A stretch of DNA of 64,000 nt, from assembly GCF_016892625.1 (NCBI RefSeq), contig NZ_JAFEMW010000004.1, positions 186,001 through 250,000 on the forward strand, read 5' to 3'. A program made the translations under genes and the position numbers. Below, one piece after another: positions 45,022 to 54,577 of this stretch; position 1 is the stretch's first letter; every line of letters starts with the position of its first letter. This DNA is from Brevibacterium sp. RIT 803 (GTDB lineage Bacteria; Actinomycetota; Actinomycetes; Actinomycetales; Brevibacteriaceae). Below the pieces are notes generated by a model. The model saw nothing but the letters and a program-made list of their open reading frames with translations, was not told the origin of the DNA and ran no database searches.

Positions 45022-46140
45022 GTGGTCGAGTTCGACTCGAAGGACTTCATGAGTGATTTCCAGGCGCTCATCGAATGTGAGTCGTTCTCGCAGGATCCCG
45101 AATCATTGGCCCGCAGCGCTCAGCTCGTCTCTCGGATCGGCACCGGTCTGCTGGGAGCAGCCCCTCACATCATCGAAACCGACTCGCACCCACACGTACT
45201 GTGGCGCTTCGGGCCCGGGCCCCGCAAGGTCGTGCTCATCGGCCATCACGACACTGTGTGGCCCACCGGCACTCTTGCCGATTTCCCCTATACGGTCACC
45301 GACGGCGTCGTGCGCGGACCGGGCGCCGACGATATGAAGGGCGGTCTGCTCATCGCTCTCTATGCGATGGCGCGTCTGCGCGAGGAGCGCGGGAACCTCG
45401 ATGGCGTCAGCATCCTCATGACCGGAGACGAAGAGCTCGGCTCCCCCGGCTCACGCCAGATCATCGAGGACGAGGCCCGTGGAGCCAAGGCGGCTTTGGT
45501 CTTCGAAAGCGGCGCACCCGACGGGGCTGTGAAGATCGCCCGAAAAGGTGTCGCCATCTACTCACTGGAAGTCACTGGTTTGGCCGCTCATGCGGGTGTG
45601 GAGCCGGAGAAGGGCATCAACGCCACGATCGAAATCGCCAACCAGGTCGTCAAGATCGCGGGCCTTCATGATCCGTCTGCGGGAACTTCGGTTGTGCCGA
45701 CCGTCATGCACAGCGGTTCGACGACGAACACCGTGCCGGCCAAGGCTGTCGTCGGTGTCGATTCCCGAGCCGCCTCAGTCGCAGAACAGGAACGCATCGA
45801 CGCAATCATGAGCTCGCTCTCCCCCACTGTGGCGGGGGCAAAGATCGACGTCCTCGGTGGAATCAACCGAGCCCCGCTGGAGGAGAGTATGGCTATGGGG
45901 CTCTACGCCCGAGCCCAGCGCCTGAGTGCTCACCTGGGGCACCCGCCGTTGCGGTCCGTGGCCGTCGGCGGTGGATCGGACGGCAATTTCACAGCCGGAG
46001 TCGGAACACCGACCATTGACGGACTCGGCACCGTAGGCGGAGGTTCACATGCGAGAACCGAGCATGCCCTTCAGGTGTGGATCCCTCGCCGTGTTGACCT
46101 CACCACTGCTCTGGTCGGTGAGCTCCTCGCCGAAGACTGA
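45022..46140 (+). CDS. M20-family metallopeptidase
   Basis: A ~372-residue zinc peptidase/deacylase. Metal-site motifs in order: GHHDTVWPTG (His and catalytic Asp), GPGADDMKGG (bridging Asp), TGDEELGSPGS (catalytic Glu pair), ESGAPDG and, near the end, GGGSHARTEH (last His). This matches the glutamate-carboxypeptidase/ArgE-like M20A group. The dimerisation lid contains LAAHAGVEPEKGINA. GTG at 45022 with AAAAGG at nine bases is chosen; GTG at 44983 is an upstream option. Substrate unknown. Confidence 0.9.
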   Translation: MVEFDSKDFMSDFQALIECESFSQDPESLARSAQLVSRIGTGLLGAAPHIIETDSHPHVLWRFGPGPRKVVLIGHHDTVWPTGTLADFPYTVTDGVVRGPGADDMKGGLLIALYAMARLREERGNLDGVSILMTGDEELGSPGSRQIIEDEARGAKAALVFESGAPDGAVKIARKGVAIYSLEVTGLAAHAGVEPEKGINATIEIANQVVKIAGLHDPSAGTSVVPTVMHSGSTTNTVPAKAVVGVDSRAASVAEQERIDAIMSSLSPTVAGAKIDVLGGINRAPLEESMAMGLYARAQRLSAHLGHPPLRSVAVGGGSDGNFTAGVGTPTIDGLGTVGGGSHARTEHALQVWIPRRVDLTTALVGELLAED

Positions 46141-46143
46141 ACC

Positions 46144-47301
46144 TCACAGCGCCCCTGTACGGTCCTCGAGCAGCCAGGGATTCGACAGCAGCACGAATGC
46201 CGATTCGACGATGAGAACGGGCGACATGTTCGTCTGCAGCCGTCGTCTTGCCTCGGTGATGGCATCGATGCGCAGCAGAGTCGTGTCAGGTCCGTCCCGG
46301 TTCGCCTGCTCGGCGATGAGATCGCCTTCTCCGGCGTTGATCCATCCCTCGCGGATCCCCAACTGGTGCATGAGGATGTCGCGGTAGAGACTCATGAGTT
46401 CGAGAAAGATACGGTCGAGTTCGTCATTGCGGGCGCGCACCGACCGTCGCTTCTGCTCCTCTTCGAGCTTCCTGATCTGAGACCTCGCAGAAGGAGGGAT
46501 GGACTTCTCGGATTCGATGCCCAAGGTCGCCATGAGATCGCTGCGCTCCGAAGCATTGCGTTCCTCAACACGAGACTTAGCGGTCTCTGCGGCTTCATCG
46601 ACGATGCGCCCCGCCAGGCGGATCGTCGCGCCGACCGACGTCAGCTTCCCCTGGATCGCGAGAATCTGCTTGCGCTCCTCACCGGCGGATTCGTTGAGCG
46701 CCATGTACTTGGCCCGACCGATGTGGTTCTGAGCCACCGCGGCTGCCCACTTGGCCCTGTCCTCGTCGACGTGGTCACGTTCGATGAGGAGCTGCGCCAC
46801 GGCGTCCCGTGAGGGGATGCGCAGGCGAACTGGCCGGCACCGAGAACGGATCGTGGTGAGCACATCGATGGGGCTCGGCGCGCACAGCAGCCAGACAGTG
46901 GCCGGGGGCGGTTCTTCGATGGCTTTGAGAAGGACGTTGGCCGTCCGCTCGCTCATCCGGTCCGCGTCTTCGATGATGACGACCCGCCACGGGGAGTTGA
47001 CCGGGGCTGACTGCGCTCTCGATACCAGTTCCCTCACTTCATCGATGGCGATCACCGATTTCTGAGTCGACATGATCGTCAACGATTCGTGATGTCCCTT
47101 GAGCACGCGCGAGGTGACTTCGTCGGTCTGCTCGCTGCCGGAGATCAGCGCCGCAGCGAAGGCCCGAGCTGCATTGGACCGACCGGACCCCGGGGGCCCG
47201 GTGAAGAGCCAGGCATGGGTCATCGCGCCTGGTGAATAGAGTGCGTACTTGAGCTGGGTGATGACGTCGTCTTGGCCGACGAGCTCATTGAAGACGCTCA
47301 C
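46144..47301 (-). CDS. holB: DNA polymerase III delta-prime subunit
   Basis: A 385-residue clamp-loader subunit. GPPGSGRS (35-42) is a P-loop with Arg in place of the Walker A Lys. This fits delta-prime's role as a non-hydrolysing stator. The four-Cys zinc module usually found between the P-loop and the next helix is absent: that stretch (SGSEQTDEVTSRVLKGHHES) has no Cys. IIEDADRMSERTANVLLKAI and EEPPPATVWLL are the typical sensor/box segments. The GTG start directly follows the tmk stop, the conserved actinobacterial tmk-holB pairing. Confidence 0.9.
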   Translation of the reverse strand: MSVFNELVGQDDVITQLKYALYSPGAMTHAWLFTGPPGSGRSNAARAFAAALISGSEQTDEVTSRVLKGHHESLTIMSTQKSVIAIDEVRELVSRAQSAPVNSPWRVVIIEDADRMSERTANVLLKAIEEPPPATVWLLCAPSPIDVLTTIRSRCRPVRLRIPSRDAVAQLLIERDHVDEDRAKWAAAVAQNHIGRAKYMALNESAGEERKQILAIQGKLTSVGATIRLAGRIVDEAAETAKSRVEERNASERSDLMATLGIESEKSIPPSARSQIRKLEEEQKRRSVRARNDELDRIFLELMSLYRDILMHQLGIREGWINAGEGDLIAEQANRDGPDTTLLRIDAITEARRRLQTNMSPVLIVESAFVLLSNPWLLEDRTGAL

Positions 47302-50046
47302 TCAGTGGCCTTCCGGGTTGTTGAAGCGCTGATGGTTGCGTTCTCGCTGTTTGCGCAGCCGCTCGCGTGCCTGCCGTTCGATCTCAGCCTGGGCATGCAG
47401 TCGCTCTCGGCTCATCTGTCGGGCGTTTCTCATGGGCAGGACAGTTGTCGCTGCATCTTCGTCACCTGAGTCGGACTCGCTACCCGGCTGAGCCTCGGAC
47501 TTCGGTGGCCTCCCATCACCACTGCGAGGGTCGACCTGACTGACCACACGGGTTTCTGCTTCCTCCGAGTCCGGCGTTGCGATCTCATTCGTCGGCACTG
47601 CGTCCTCATCATCGTCATCCGCCAAGGGAGCACTCGGCGCAACTCCACGGGTCGGCAGCACCGTGGTGGCCGCATCCTCGTCGATCTCAGGTTCGGACTC
47701 AGGTTCGGACTCAGGTTCGGACTCAAGCTCAGGTTCGGACTCAAGCTCAGGTTCGGACTCAGGTGCGCTTGCGTGAGCTGGAAGCACCGTCGTTGCCGCC
47801 TCATCTTCGCCCTCTTCGTCTGGCTGTCGCAGATCAGCGCCGAGGTCGACTCTCTCCGTTTCGACTCCGTCATTGCGTTCTTCGGATTCGAGGCGGTCAG
47901 CGGATTGCGGGATGTACCGTTCGTTCGAAGCGGGAACGAACCGAACTCCGGGCTCGGGTGCGACCGACTCGTCGGCGGTGGTCGATACCCCCTCATCGGA
48001 CTCTTCGGCGGGCGCACCGCCGACGGCGGCGTCAGAGGGGTGATTCTCCTCTACCTCGGGGTCGGTTGACGTGCTTGTGACGACACCTGCATCGGTGGGC
48101 GCCGCACTGCCCACCTGCCGCGGCAACCGGGTGCGGATGGCGGTGAGGATCTCGGCGGTCAATTCATCCTCCGACACCGATGCGTCGAGGACGACATAGC
48201 GGTCGGGCTCTTTGTGCGCACGGGTCAGGTAGGTTTGACGGACCCGTTGGTGGAACTGCAGGTTCTCCTCGTCGAGGTAATTGTTCTCGCCACGTTTGCC
48301 CATCCGGGCCGCGGCGGTCTCGGGATCGATGTCGAGGACGATTGTGAGATGCGGGACGAGCCCCTGAGTCGCCCACTTGCTCAGCGCCAGGATCGTCTTC
48401 GGGTCAAAGTTGCGGCCCGCAGCCTGGTAGGCGATCGTCGAATCGATGTACCTGTCGGTGATGACGATGTTTCCACCGTCGAGACTCGGATCGACCAATG
48501 AAGCCACGTGGTGGGCGCGATCGGCGGCAAAGAGCAGCGCCTCGGTGCGGGGGCTCGGAGGTTCGGAGTCGAACAGCACCGAACGGATCTGTCGTCCCAG
48601 CTCGGTTCCGCCTGGTTCCCGGGTCGCTTCGACGTTGTGTCCCTCATCGGCCAGAGTCTGTGAGATTCGCTTGATCTGTGTGCTCTTGCCCGAACCATCG
48701 CCGCCTTCGATGGCGATGAAGAATCCGGCTCCCAGTCGCTCCGCGGAGTTTCCGATACCGTCGTTCGCTCCGTTCTCGGCGGCGCTGGGCGGACGGAACC
48801 CGTGCACGATGTCAACGGACAGTCCCTGGAGACCGTGCGGGTCGAAGATGAAGAGTCCGATGACTCCGGCGACCAGAGCGGCCAATCCCAAGGCTCCGAA
48901 GGCAACGTCGCTGGGGGCCAGCAGCCATTCCATGGCCGAGCCCACAGGGATGGTGATGCCGAAGTCGATGGAGTTGAGGATGAGGGCGACCACCGCCCCG
49001 CCGACGGCTCCGATCCGCCGCGAGAAGTCATAGGGCTGTGAGCGGACCCCGATTCCAACGAGGAAGGCGATGACTGCGGAAAGGACGACCTTGCCGGAGA
49101 GTTCGCTGATGGCTCCCGTGGCGATCAGCAGAATTCCAGACACGGTCAACGCGAAGGCGGAGACGCGCGGCCGAGACATTCCTGGCGCGAAGGTGGGGCC
49201 CATCTCGAAGCCGATGGCCCAACCCACCAGGCACGACGCAATCATGAGCGCGAAGCCGGCTTGGCCGAAACTGTGTTCAACAGCAGTCGGCTGGGCCAGG
49301 ATGACGGTGGTTCCCAGCACTGCGAACAGCGCGATGCAGACCCACGGCATCTTAATGGTCGCGGCAGGTCGGGCCACACGTGCCTTCGTTGAGGGGAATG
49401 CGCCGGTTGTCGCTGCTTCGGCGTGGAGGGCGCGCTCAGGGGTGAGGAAGATGATCACGGCGCCCACGGCCATGGCGATGCCCACCAGGAGACTCATCCA
49501 CCCCAGGGACTGAGTGCCTGCGGCGGACCCACCGATGATCTGGAAGGCGAATGCGACGAAGACGAGGATCGCTGCGGGGATGCCGACTCGACGCCACGGC
49601 TTCTCGTTCGTGAACGGATTGATGCTCATCAGCAGGCCGACGACGGCCCCGAGGAACAGTGCGGTGACCCAGGTCAGCCAGGCACTCGGCGCGAGGGAGA
49701 GGACGATGAGCAGCCCTGCCTCGACGACAGCAGAGATGCTGAGCGCCAGTTTGCGGACGGCTGGGCCCTTGCTCGCCAAGATCTTCTGCGGAATGAACAG
49801 TCCGGCCCCGGCGAGGACGAAGACGATGAGGAGAGACAGGCTTCCCAACTGGTTGTCGAAGCCACCCGCACCAATGCTGTCTGCCGTTGCGGTAAACGCC
49901 CGCCCACCGATCGTGGCGAAGAATCCGCTGGTGCCCGCCACGACATAGCTGATCGCCACGAGCACCATCAGTGCACCCCAGGCAGCGGTCTCGGCAACCA
50001 ACCGGCCAGGGGCTCCGGGAAGTCGATGTCCTGTAGTCGTCAACAT
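47302..50046 (-). CDS. tmk: Membrane domain/dTMP kinase fusion with disordered repeat tail
   Basis: A ~914-residue three-part protein. Residues ~15-400 hold about 12 hydrophobic helices of an MFS-like domain. Residues ~440-650 are thymidylate kinase, which makes dTDP: P-loop GGDGSGKST (448-456), TREPGGTELG, and DRYIDSTIAYQAAGR. Residues ~660-914 are acidic and low-complexity, with a thrice-repeated (D/E)AATTVLP motif (last copy about 864-871) and a basic coiled-coil-like end (RERLHAQAEIERQARERLRK). MFS/dTMP-kinase fusions are known in actinobacteria; the tail is unusual. ATG 50046 and GTG 50052 are possible starts; the longer frame is antisense to the next gene's promoter. Confidence 0.88.
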   Translation of the reverse strand: MLTTTGHRLPGAPGRLVAETAAWGALMVLVAISYVVAGTSGFFATIGGRAFTATADSIGAGGFDNQLGSLSLLIVFVLAGAGLFIPQKILASKGPAVRKLALSISAVVEAGLLIVLSLAPSAWLTWVTALFLGAVVGLLMSINPFTNEKPWRRVGIPAAILVFVAFAFQIIGGSAAGTQSLGWMSLLVGIAMAVGAVIIFLTPERALHAEAATTGAFPSTKARVARPAATIKMPWVCIALFAVLGTTVILAQPTAVEHSFGQAGFALMIASCLVGWAIGFEMGPTFAPGMSRPRVSAFALTVSGILLIATGAISELSGKVVLSAVIAFLVGIGVRSQPYDFSRRIGAVGGAVVALILNSIDFGITIPVGSAMEWLLAPSDVAFGALGLAALVAGVIGLFIFDPHGLQGLSVDIVHGFRPPSAAENGANDGIGNSAERLGAGFFIAIEGGDGSGKSTQIKRISQTLADEGHNVEATREPGGTELGRQIRSVLFDSEPPSPRTEALLFAADRAHHVASLVDPSLDGGNIVITDRYIDSTIAYQAAGRNFDPKTILALSKWATQGLVPHLTIVLDIDPETAAARMGKRGENNYLDEENLQFHQRVRQTYLTRAHKEPDRYVVLDASVSEDELTAEILTAIRTRLPRQVGSAAPTDAGVVTSTSTDPEVEENHPSDAAVGGAPAEESDEGVSTTADESVAPEPGVRFVPASNERYIPQSADRLESEERNDGVETERVDLGADLRQPDEEGEDEAATTVLPAHASAPESEPELESEPELESEPESEPESEPEIDEDAATTVLPTRGVAPSAPLADDDDEDAVPTNEIATPDSEEAETRVVSQVDPRSGDGRPPKSEAQPGSESDSGDEDAATTVLPMRNARQMSRERLHAQAEIERQARERLRKQRERNHQRFNNPEGH
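47686..47763. repeat. Tandem 12/18-bp repeats inside the tmk tail
   Basis: CTCAGGTTCGGA is repeated head to tail, three times at 12-base spacing and then in 18-base variants with an extra CTCAAG. It encodes the Ser-Glu-Pro-Glu stretch (ESEPELESEP...). All units are multiples of three, so copy changes would keep the frame. Confidence 0.8.
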
Positions 50047-50127
50047 ACTCACAGCTCTACAATATCTGCCGCGACTGACATATCTCTTGGAACAGGCCGG
50101 ATCTCTTCTCACCGACGCCTGATCCTC

Positions 50128-50133
50128 TACTCT
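50128..50133 (+). promoter_or_regulatory. TACTCT -10 element, suggesting leaderless mRNA
   Basis: Seven bases after TACTCT comes the GTG of the lipoate-ligase-like gene, with no ribosome site. That spacing places the transcript start on the start codon. The -35 is not convincing. Confidence 0.4.
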
Positions 50134-50140
50134 TGATTGC

Positions 50141-50896
50141 GTGCACACAACGAATACCGCCATGTCAGCAGTTGCAACCACCGGACTGAGTCCGATCGAG
50201 GAGCTCGCCTTCGCCCGAGTCCTCCTCGACTCGGTCAAGCACGGCAGGCGCGGGGCGACCCTGCGGATGTACCGCCCAGCTCCGACGGTGGCCTTCGGGG
50301 CCAGGGACCGTTTCCTCCCCGGGTTCCCGAGCGCCGTCGAAGCAGCCCGTGATCACGGTTTCACCCCAGCTCTGCGCAGCCTCGGCGGGCGAGCCGCCGC
50401 CTATCATCGGGGGTCCCTGGTCATCGACCACATCGAACCCAGTGATGCCTTCATCAAGGACACGACTGCCAGGTTCACCGGGTTCGGGCAGGACTACGTC
50501 GAGGTGTTGCGGGGCATCGGAATCGACGCCCGCCTCGGCGAGATTCCCGGTGAATACTGCCCCGGTGAGCACAGCGTCAACGTAGCCGGTCGGATCAAGG
50601 CCATCGGAACTGCGCAGCGGGTGGTCTCGGGGGCGTGGCTGTTCTCGTCGTCCGTGATCGTCGACGATCCTGATCCCATCCGCGCCGTCCTCACCGACGT
50701 CGAAGCGGCCCTGGGCATCGAGTGGGACCCGGCCACGGGCGGTTCGATCAGTGAAGTCCACCCCGAGATCACGACCGATGCCGTCACCGAGGCGTTCGCC
50801 TCCTACTATTCTTCTGCAGATCCGCACACACCCGGTGAGCCCACCGCCGACGAGCTCGCGGCGCTGCCGGAGAAAATCGGCACTCACGTGCTGTGA
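50141..50896 (+). CDS. Lipoate-protein ligase A-like protein
   Basis: A 251-residue member of the BPL/LplA superfamily. LRSLGGRAAAYHRGSLVIDHI is the RxxGGR-A-x-H substrate motif. EYCPGEHSVNVAGRIKAIGTAQ includes the K-x-x-G-x-A-Q lipoyl/biotinyl-binding pattern. It could attach or transfer lipoate or octanoate to carrier domains. GTG 50141 is likely leaderless. ATG 50162 is an alternative but lacks a ribosome site. Divergent from the tmk fusion. Confidence 0.82.
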   Translation: MHTTNTAMSAVATTGLSPIEELAFARVLLDSVKHGRRGATLRMYRPAPTVAFGARDRFLPGFPSAVEAARDHGFTPALRSLGGRAAAYHRGSLVIDHIEPSDAFIKDTTARFTGFGQDYVEVLRGIGIDARLGEIPGEYCPGEHSVNVAGRIKAIGTAQRVVSGAWLFSSSVIVDDPDPIRAVLTDVEAALGIEWDPATGGSISEVHPEITTDAVTEAFASYYSSADPHTPGEPTADELAALPEKIGTHVL

Positions 50897-50957
50897 GCCC
50901 CCCGAACTGTGACGATTCCTGCACTGTGACGCTGAAGCGATTGGAGACTATGACCTC

Positions 50958-51485
50958 ATGAATGTGCGCGAGGCGACGAAGAACGATCTGCCGGACATTC
51001 TCCGGCTTGTCCATGCTCTGGCCGTGTATGAGAAGGAACCCGACGCGGTCGACGCCACCGAGGACGACTTCGCTGCGGTGATGTTCCCAGACGATGGCCG
51101 TCCGAACACCTATGGGCTCGTCGCCGAGGTGGACGGGCAGATCGTCGGCATAGCGATCTGGTTCCATTCGTTCTCCACCTGGACTGGAAAGAACGGGATC
51201 TGGCTCGAGGATCTGTTCGTTGACCCTGACTATCGCGGCATCGGGGCGGGCAGAGCCCTGCTGGGGCGCTTGGCCCAGATCTGCCAGGAACGGGGGCTGA
51301 CCCGACTCGAATGGTGCGTGCTCAAGTGGAACGAACCCTCGATCGGGTTCTACCGCTCGCTGGGCGCGAAGGCTCAGGACGAGTGGGAGACCTTCCGTCT
51401 CGATGGTCAGGCCCTGCACTCGTTCGCCGATGAATCAGCCGCGAACTCATCGGGTGCAAATGCATCGGGTGAAGGTGCTCAATAA
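50958..51485 (+). CDS. GNAT acetyltransferase (diamine-acetyltransferase-like)
   Basis: A 175-residue acetyltransferase. VREATKNDLPDILRLVHALA at the start and GKNGIWLEDLFVDPDYRGIGAGRALL (acetyl-CoA loop YRGIGAG) resemble the spermidine/spermine or thialysine N-acetyltransferase group. Also WNEPSIGFYRSLGA near the C-terminus. The tail is Ser/Ala/Gly-rich and probably unstructured. Located between the lipoate-ligase-like gene and convergent topA. Confidence 0.88.
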   Translation: MNVREATKNDLPDILRLVHALAVYEKEPDAVDATEDDFAAVMFPDDGRPNTYGLVAEVDGQIVGIAIWFHSFSTWTGKNGIWLEDLFVDPDYRGIGAGRALLGRLAQICQERGLTRLEWCVLKWNEPSIGFYRSLGAKAQDEWETFRLDGQALHSFADESAANSSGANASGEGAQ

Positions 51486-51500
51486 GAATCGATAACTCGC

Positions 51501-51571
51501 ATCTCAGCCACTGTGGACGACTGAGATGGTCGTTTTGGGCCGATCCCAGAGCGGGAAATCAGTCCAAAACG
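51501..51571. terminator. Two adjacent hairpins between convergent GNAT and topA
   Basis: ATCTCAG/CTGAGAT (51501-51527) and CGTTTTGG/CCAAAACG (51531-51571) lie in the 125-base gap between convergent stops. Together they would end transcription from both sides. The second has a T/A-rich arm that can serve as a U tract. Confidence 0.55.
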
Positions 51572-51610
51572 TCCACCTAAGGGGCGTCGATGCCAGCCGA
51601 CCAAGGCTCG

Positions 51611-54442
51611 TCAGGGAGTCTTCGGCTTCGCAGTCGTCGACTTCTTAGCGGCTGTCGTCTTCTTCGCGGCAGCAGTCTTCGTTGTCGTCGACTTGGCCGT
51701 CGTGGCTTTCTTGGCTGTCGTCGACTTCGCAGCTGTCTTCGCCGGAGTCTTCTTTGCGGTGGTCGTCTTGGCAGCCGTCGTCTTCTTCGCCGGTGCCTTC
51801 TTCGCTGGTGCCTTCTTCTTCGCCGGTCCCTTCGCACGCTTTTCCGCCAGGAGCTCGGCGGCACGGCCGATGTTCATCGACTCGACCGTATCGTCCTTGC
51901 GCAGAGTTGCGTTGAACTCACCGTCGGTGACGTAGGGACCGAAGCGGCCGTCCTTGACCACGACCGGCTTCTTCGAAATGGGATCCTCGCCCAATTCCTT
52001 CAAGGGTGCTGCGGCTTGACGGCCACCGCGCTGCTTCGGCTGGGCGTAGATCTTCAGTGCCTCGTCCAAGGTGATGTTGAAGATCTGCTCTTCATCGGTC
52101 AGCGACCGTGAGTCCGTGCCCTTCTTGAGGTACGGACCGTAGCGCCCGTTCTGGGCGGTGATGTCGGTGCCCTCTTCGTCCTGGCCGACGACCCGGGGAA
52201 GGCTGAGCAGGGTCAGTGCCGTCTCAAGGTCGATCGAGTTCAGGTCCATGGACTTGAACAGGGAGCCGGTGCGCGGTTTCGGCTTCTTCGCTCCGCGCTT
52301 GGGCTTTTCTTCGGGCTCGGGCAGAATCTCGGAGACATAGGGGCCGAAGCGCCCGTTCTTCGCCACGATCGTGTGCCCGGTCTCTGGGTCGACACCGAGT
52401 TCACGGTCGCCATCACCCTGCGATTCGATGAGTTCGGCGGCCTTGGCTGCGGTCAACTCATCCGGTGCCAGATCTTCTGGCACAGACACTCGCTTCGGAT
52501 CCGCGCCCTCTTCGGAGGCCGGGACCTCAAGGTAGGGGCCATAACGACCTACGCGCAGATTCACGCCTTCGCTGATGACAACGGTGTTGACTTCGCGGGC
52601 GTCGATGTCGCCGAGGTCGTCGACGACTTCTTTGAGGCCCTCGCGGTCTTGGGACTTGTCGCCGAAGTAGAAGCTGGCCAACCACGCTTTGCGGTCTTCC
52701 TCGCCCATGGCGATCCGGTCGAGTTCGGATTCCAGGTCGGCGGTGAAGGCGTAGTCGACAAGCCGAGTGAAGTGCTCTTCGAGGAGGCGCACGACTGAGA
52801 ACGCCAGCCAACTGGGCACGAGGGCATTGCCGCGGGAGGTGACGTATCCGCGGTCCTGGATGACGGAGATCGTGGCAGCATACGTCGAGGGCCGGCCGAT
52901 GCCGAGCTCTTCGAGCTGCTTGACCAGGCTGGCTTCCGTGAAGCGTGGCGGTGGGGCCGTCGTGTGTCCGTCGGCTTCGGCCTTGACCACGGAAAGGGCC
53001 TGACCTTCTTCGACCTGCGGCAGGCGAGATTCCCCGGACTTCGTGTCGTAGCGTCCGGCGTCGGTGCCTTCCTCATAGGCGGCGAGGAATCCGCGGAAGG
53101 TGATGACGGTGCCGCTGGCGCTGAAGCCCGCATCATGACCGTCGGCAAGGTCGGCGCGGACCTTGATCGTTGCGGTCTTGCCCTTGGCATCGGCCATCTG
53201 GCTGGCGACGGTGCGCTTCCAGATCAGGTCGTAGAGACGGAATTCTTCGCCGCTGAGCGACTTCGAGACCTGGGCCGGGGTGCGGAAGGAGTCGCCTGAG
53301 GGACGGATCGCCTCGTGGGCCTCCTGCGCCGACTTCTGCTTGCCCGAGTAGGTGCGAGGCGACTGCGGGACGAATTCGGGACCGTAGAGTTCGGTCACCT
53401 GTTTCCGTGCCGCGGAGATCGCTTGGCCCGACAGTGCAGAGGAGTCGGTACGCATGTAGGTGATGTAACCGTGCTCGTACAGCGACTGGGCGGTGCGCAT
53501 GGCCTGACGAGCACTCATACGCAGCTTGCGGCCAGCTTCCTGTTGCAGGGTCGAGGTCGTGAACGGTGCCGCAGGCTTGCGCGAATACGGCTTCGACTCG
53601 ACGGCAGTGACCGTCAGCGCGTCCTTCGCGGTGCCGTTGAGCTCCGTGGCCAGCGCTTCGGCCCTGGCCTGGTCGACGACGGTGGCCGATGAGTTCTTCA
53701 GCTCACCCTTGTCGTTGAAATCTCGGCCTGAGGCCACGCGAGCACCGTCGAGGGTCGAAAGGTTCGCGGCGAACGGGCTGGTGCCGTCGGGAAGTCCCAG
53801 GTCGACATCGAGGTCCCAGTAATCGGCGGAGACGAAGGCCATACGTTCGCGCTCACGTTCGACGACGAGTCGGGTTGCCACCGACTGAACACGACCAGCG
53901 GAGAGTCCGGCGCGAATCTTGCGCCACAGGACAGGCGAGATCTCGTAGCCGTAGAGGCGGTCGAGGATGCGGCGAGTCTCCTGTGCATCGACGAGAGCGG
54001 TGTCGATCTCACGGGTGTTCGCCAGAGCCCGCTCGATGGCCTCGGGTGTGATCTCGTGGAAGACCATGCGCTTGACGGGGATCTTCGGCTTGAGGACCTC
54101 GAGAAGGTGCCAGGCGATGGCCTCACCTTCGCGGTCCTCATCTGTTGCGAGATAGAGTTCGTCGGCGTCCTTGAGGAGGCGCTTGAGTTCGGTGACTTTC
54201 TTCTTCTTACCCGGGTCGACGCGGTAGTAAGGATCGAAGTTGTTGTCGACGTCGACAGCGAACTTTCCGTACGGTCCCTTCTTCATGTCTGCCGGGAGTT
54301 CGGACGGGGTGGGAAGGTCGCGGATGTGGCCGACCGACGCTTCAACGTCGTAACCCTCTCCGAGGTACCCAACGATCGTTCGCGCCTTCGTCGGGGACTC
54401 GACGATGACGAGACGGCGGGGCTGCTTCTCGGTTGTGGTCAC
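51611..54442 (-). CDS. topA: DNA topoisomerase I
   Basis: A 943-residue type IA topoisomerase that relaxes negative supercoils. The Toprim motifs are RLVIVESPTKARTI and ATDEDREGEAIAWHL (acidic triad). The active-site Tyr is in GYITYMRTDSSAL. There are no C4 zinc fingers. Instead four C-terminal GRxGPY repeats (GRYGPYLEVP, GRFGPYVSEI, GRYGPYLKKG, GRFGPYVTDG) are followed by a ~70-residue Lys/Ala/Thr tail, typical of actinobacteria and probably DNA-binding. The start is GTG 54442 behind GAGAGGAA. TTACAT and TTTATT at 16-base spacing upstream may be the promoter. Confidence 0.96.
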   Translation of the reverse strand: MTTTEKQPRRLVIVESPTKARTIVGYLGEGYDVEASVGHIRDLPTPSELPADMKKGPYGKFAVDVDNNFDPYYRVDPGKKKKVTELKRLLKDADELYLATDEDREGEAIAWHLLEVLKPKIPVKRMVFHEITPEAIERALANTREIDTALVDAQETRRILDRLYGYEISPVLWRKIRAGLSAGRVQSVATRLVVERERERMAFVSADYWDLDVDLGLPDGTSPFAANLSTLDGARVASGRDFNDKGELKNSSATVVDQARAEALATELNGTAKDALTVTAVESKPYSRKPAAPFTTSTLQQEAGRKLRMSARQAMRTAQSLYEHGYITYMRTDSSALSGQAISAARKQVTELYGPEFVPQSPRTYSGKQKSAQEAHEAIRPSGDSFRTPAQVSKSLSGEEFRLYDLIWKRTVASQMADAKGKTATIKVRADLADGHDAGFSASGTVITFRGFLAAYEEGTDAGRYDTKSGESRLPQVEEGQALSVVKAEADGHTTAPPPRFTEASLVKQLEELGIGRPSTYAATISVIQDRGYVTSRGNALVPSWLAFSVVRLLEEHFTRLVDYAFTADLESELDRIAMGEEDRKAWLASFYFGDKSQDREGLKEVVDDLGDIDAREVNTVVISEGVNLRVGRYGPYLEVPASEEGADPKRVSVPEDLAPDELTAAKAAELIESQGDGDRELGVDPETGHTIVAKNGRFGPYVSEILPEPEEKPKRGAKKPKPRTGSLFKSMDLNSIDLETALTLLSLPRVVGQDEEGTDITAQNGRYGPYLKKGTDSRSLTDEEQIFNITLDEALKIYAQPKQRGGRQAAAPLKELGEDPISKKPVVVKDGRFGPYVTDGEFNATLRKDDTVESMNIGRAAELLAEKRAKGPAKKKAPAKKAPAKKTTAAKTTTAKKTPAKTAAKSTTAKKATTAKSTTTKTAAAKKTTAAKKSTTAKPKTP

Positions 54443-54577
54443 GCTTTCACATTCCTCTCACGGCGCCGGTTGATCGAATAAACGGACGATCCGGCCCAAT
54501 GTAACACTGATGATCGTGCCCGACCTGCATCGGGTTGATGCAGCGAACCTCAACGGCAACGGTTTTCGATACTACCG

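Noticed and set aside
47686..47763. Tandem repeats as a CRISPR array
   Set aside because: Repeats are 12/18 bp with no spacers and lie in frame inside a coding region. No CRISPR array or cas gene is seen anywhere in the window.
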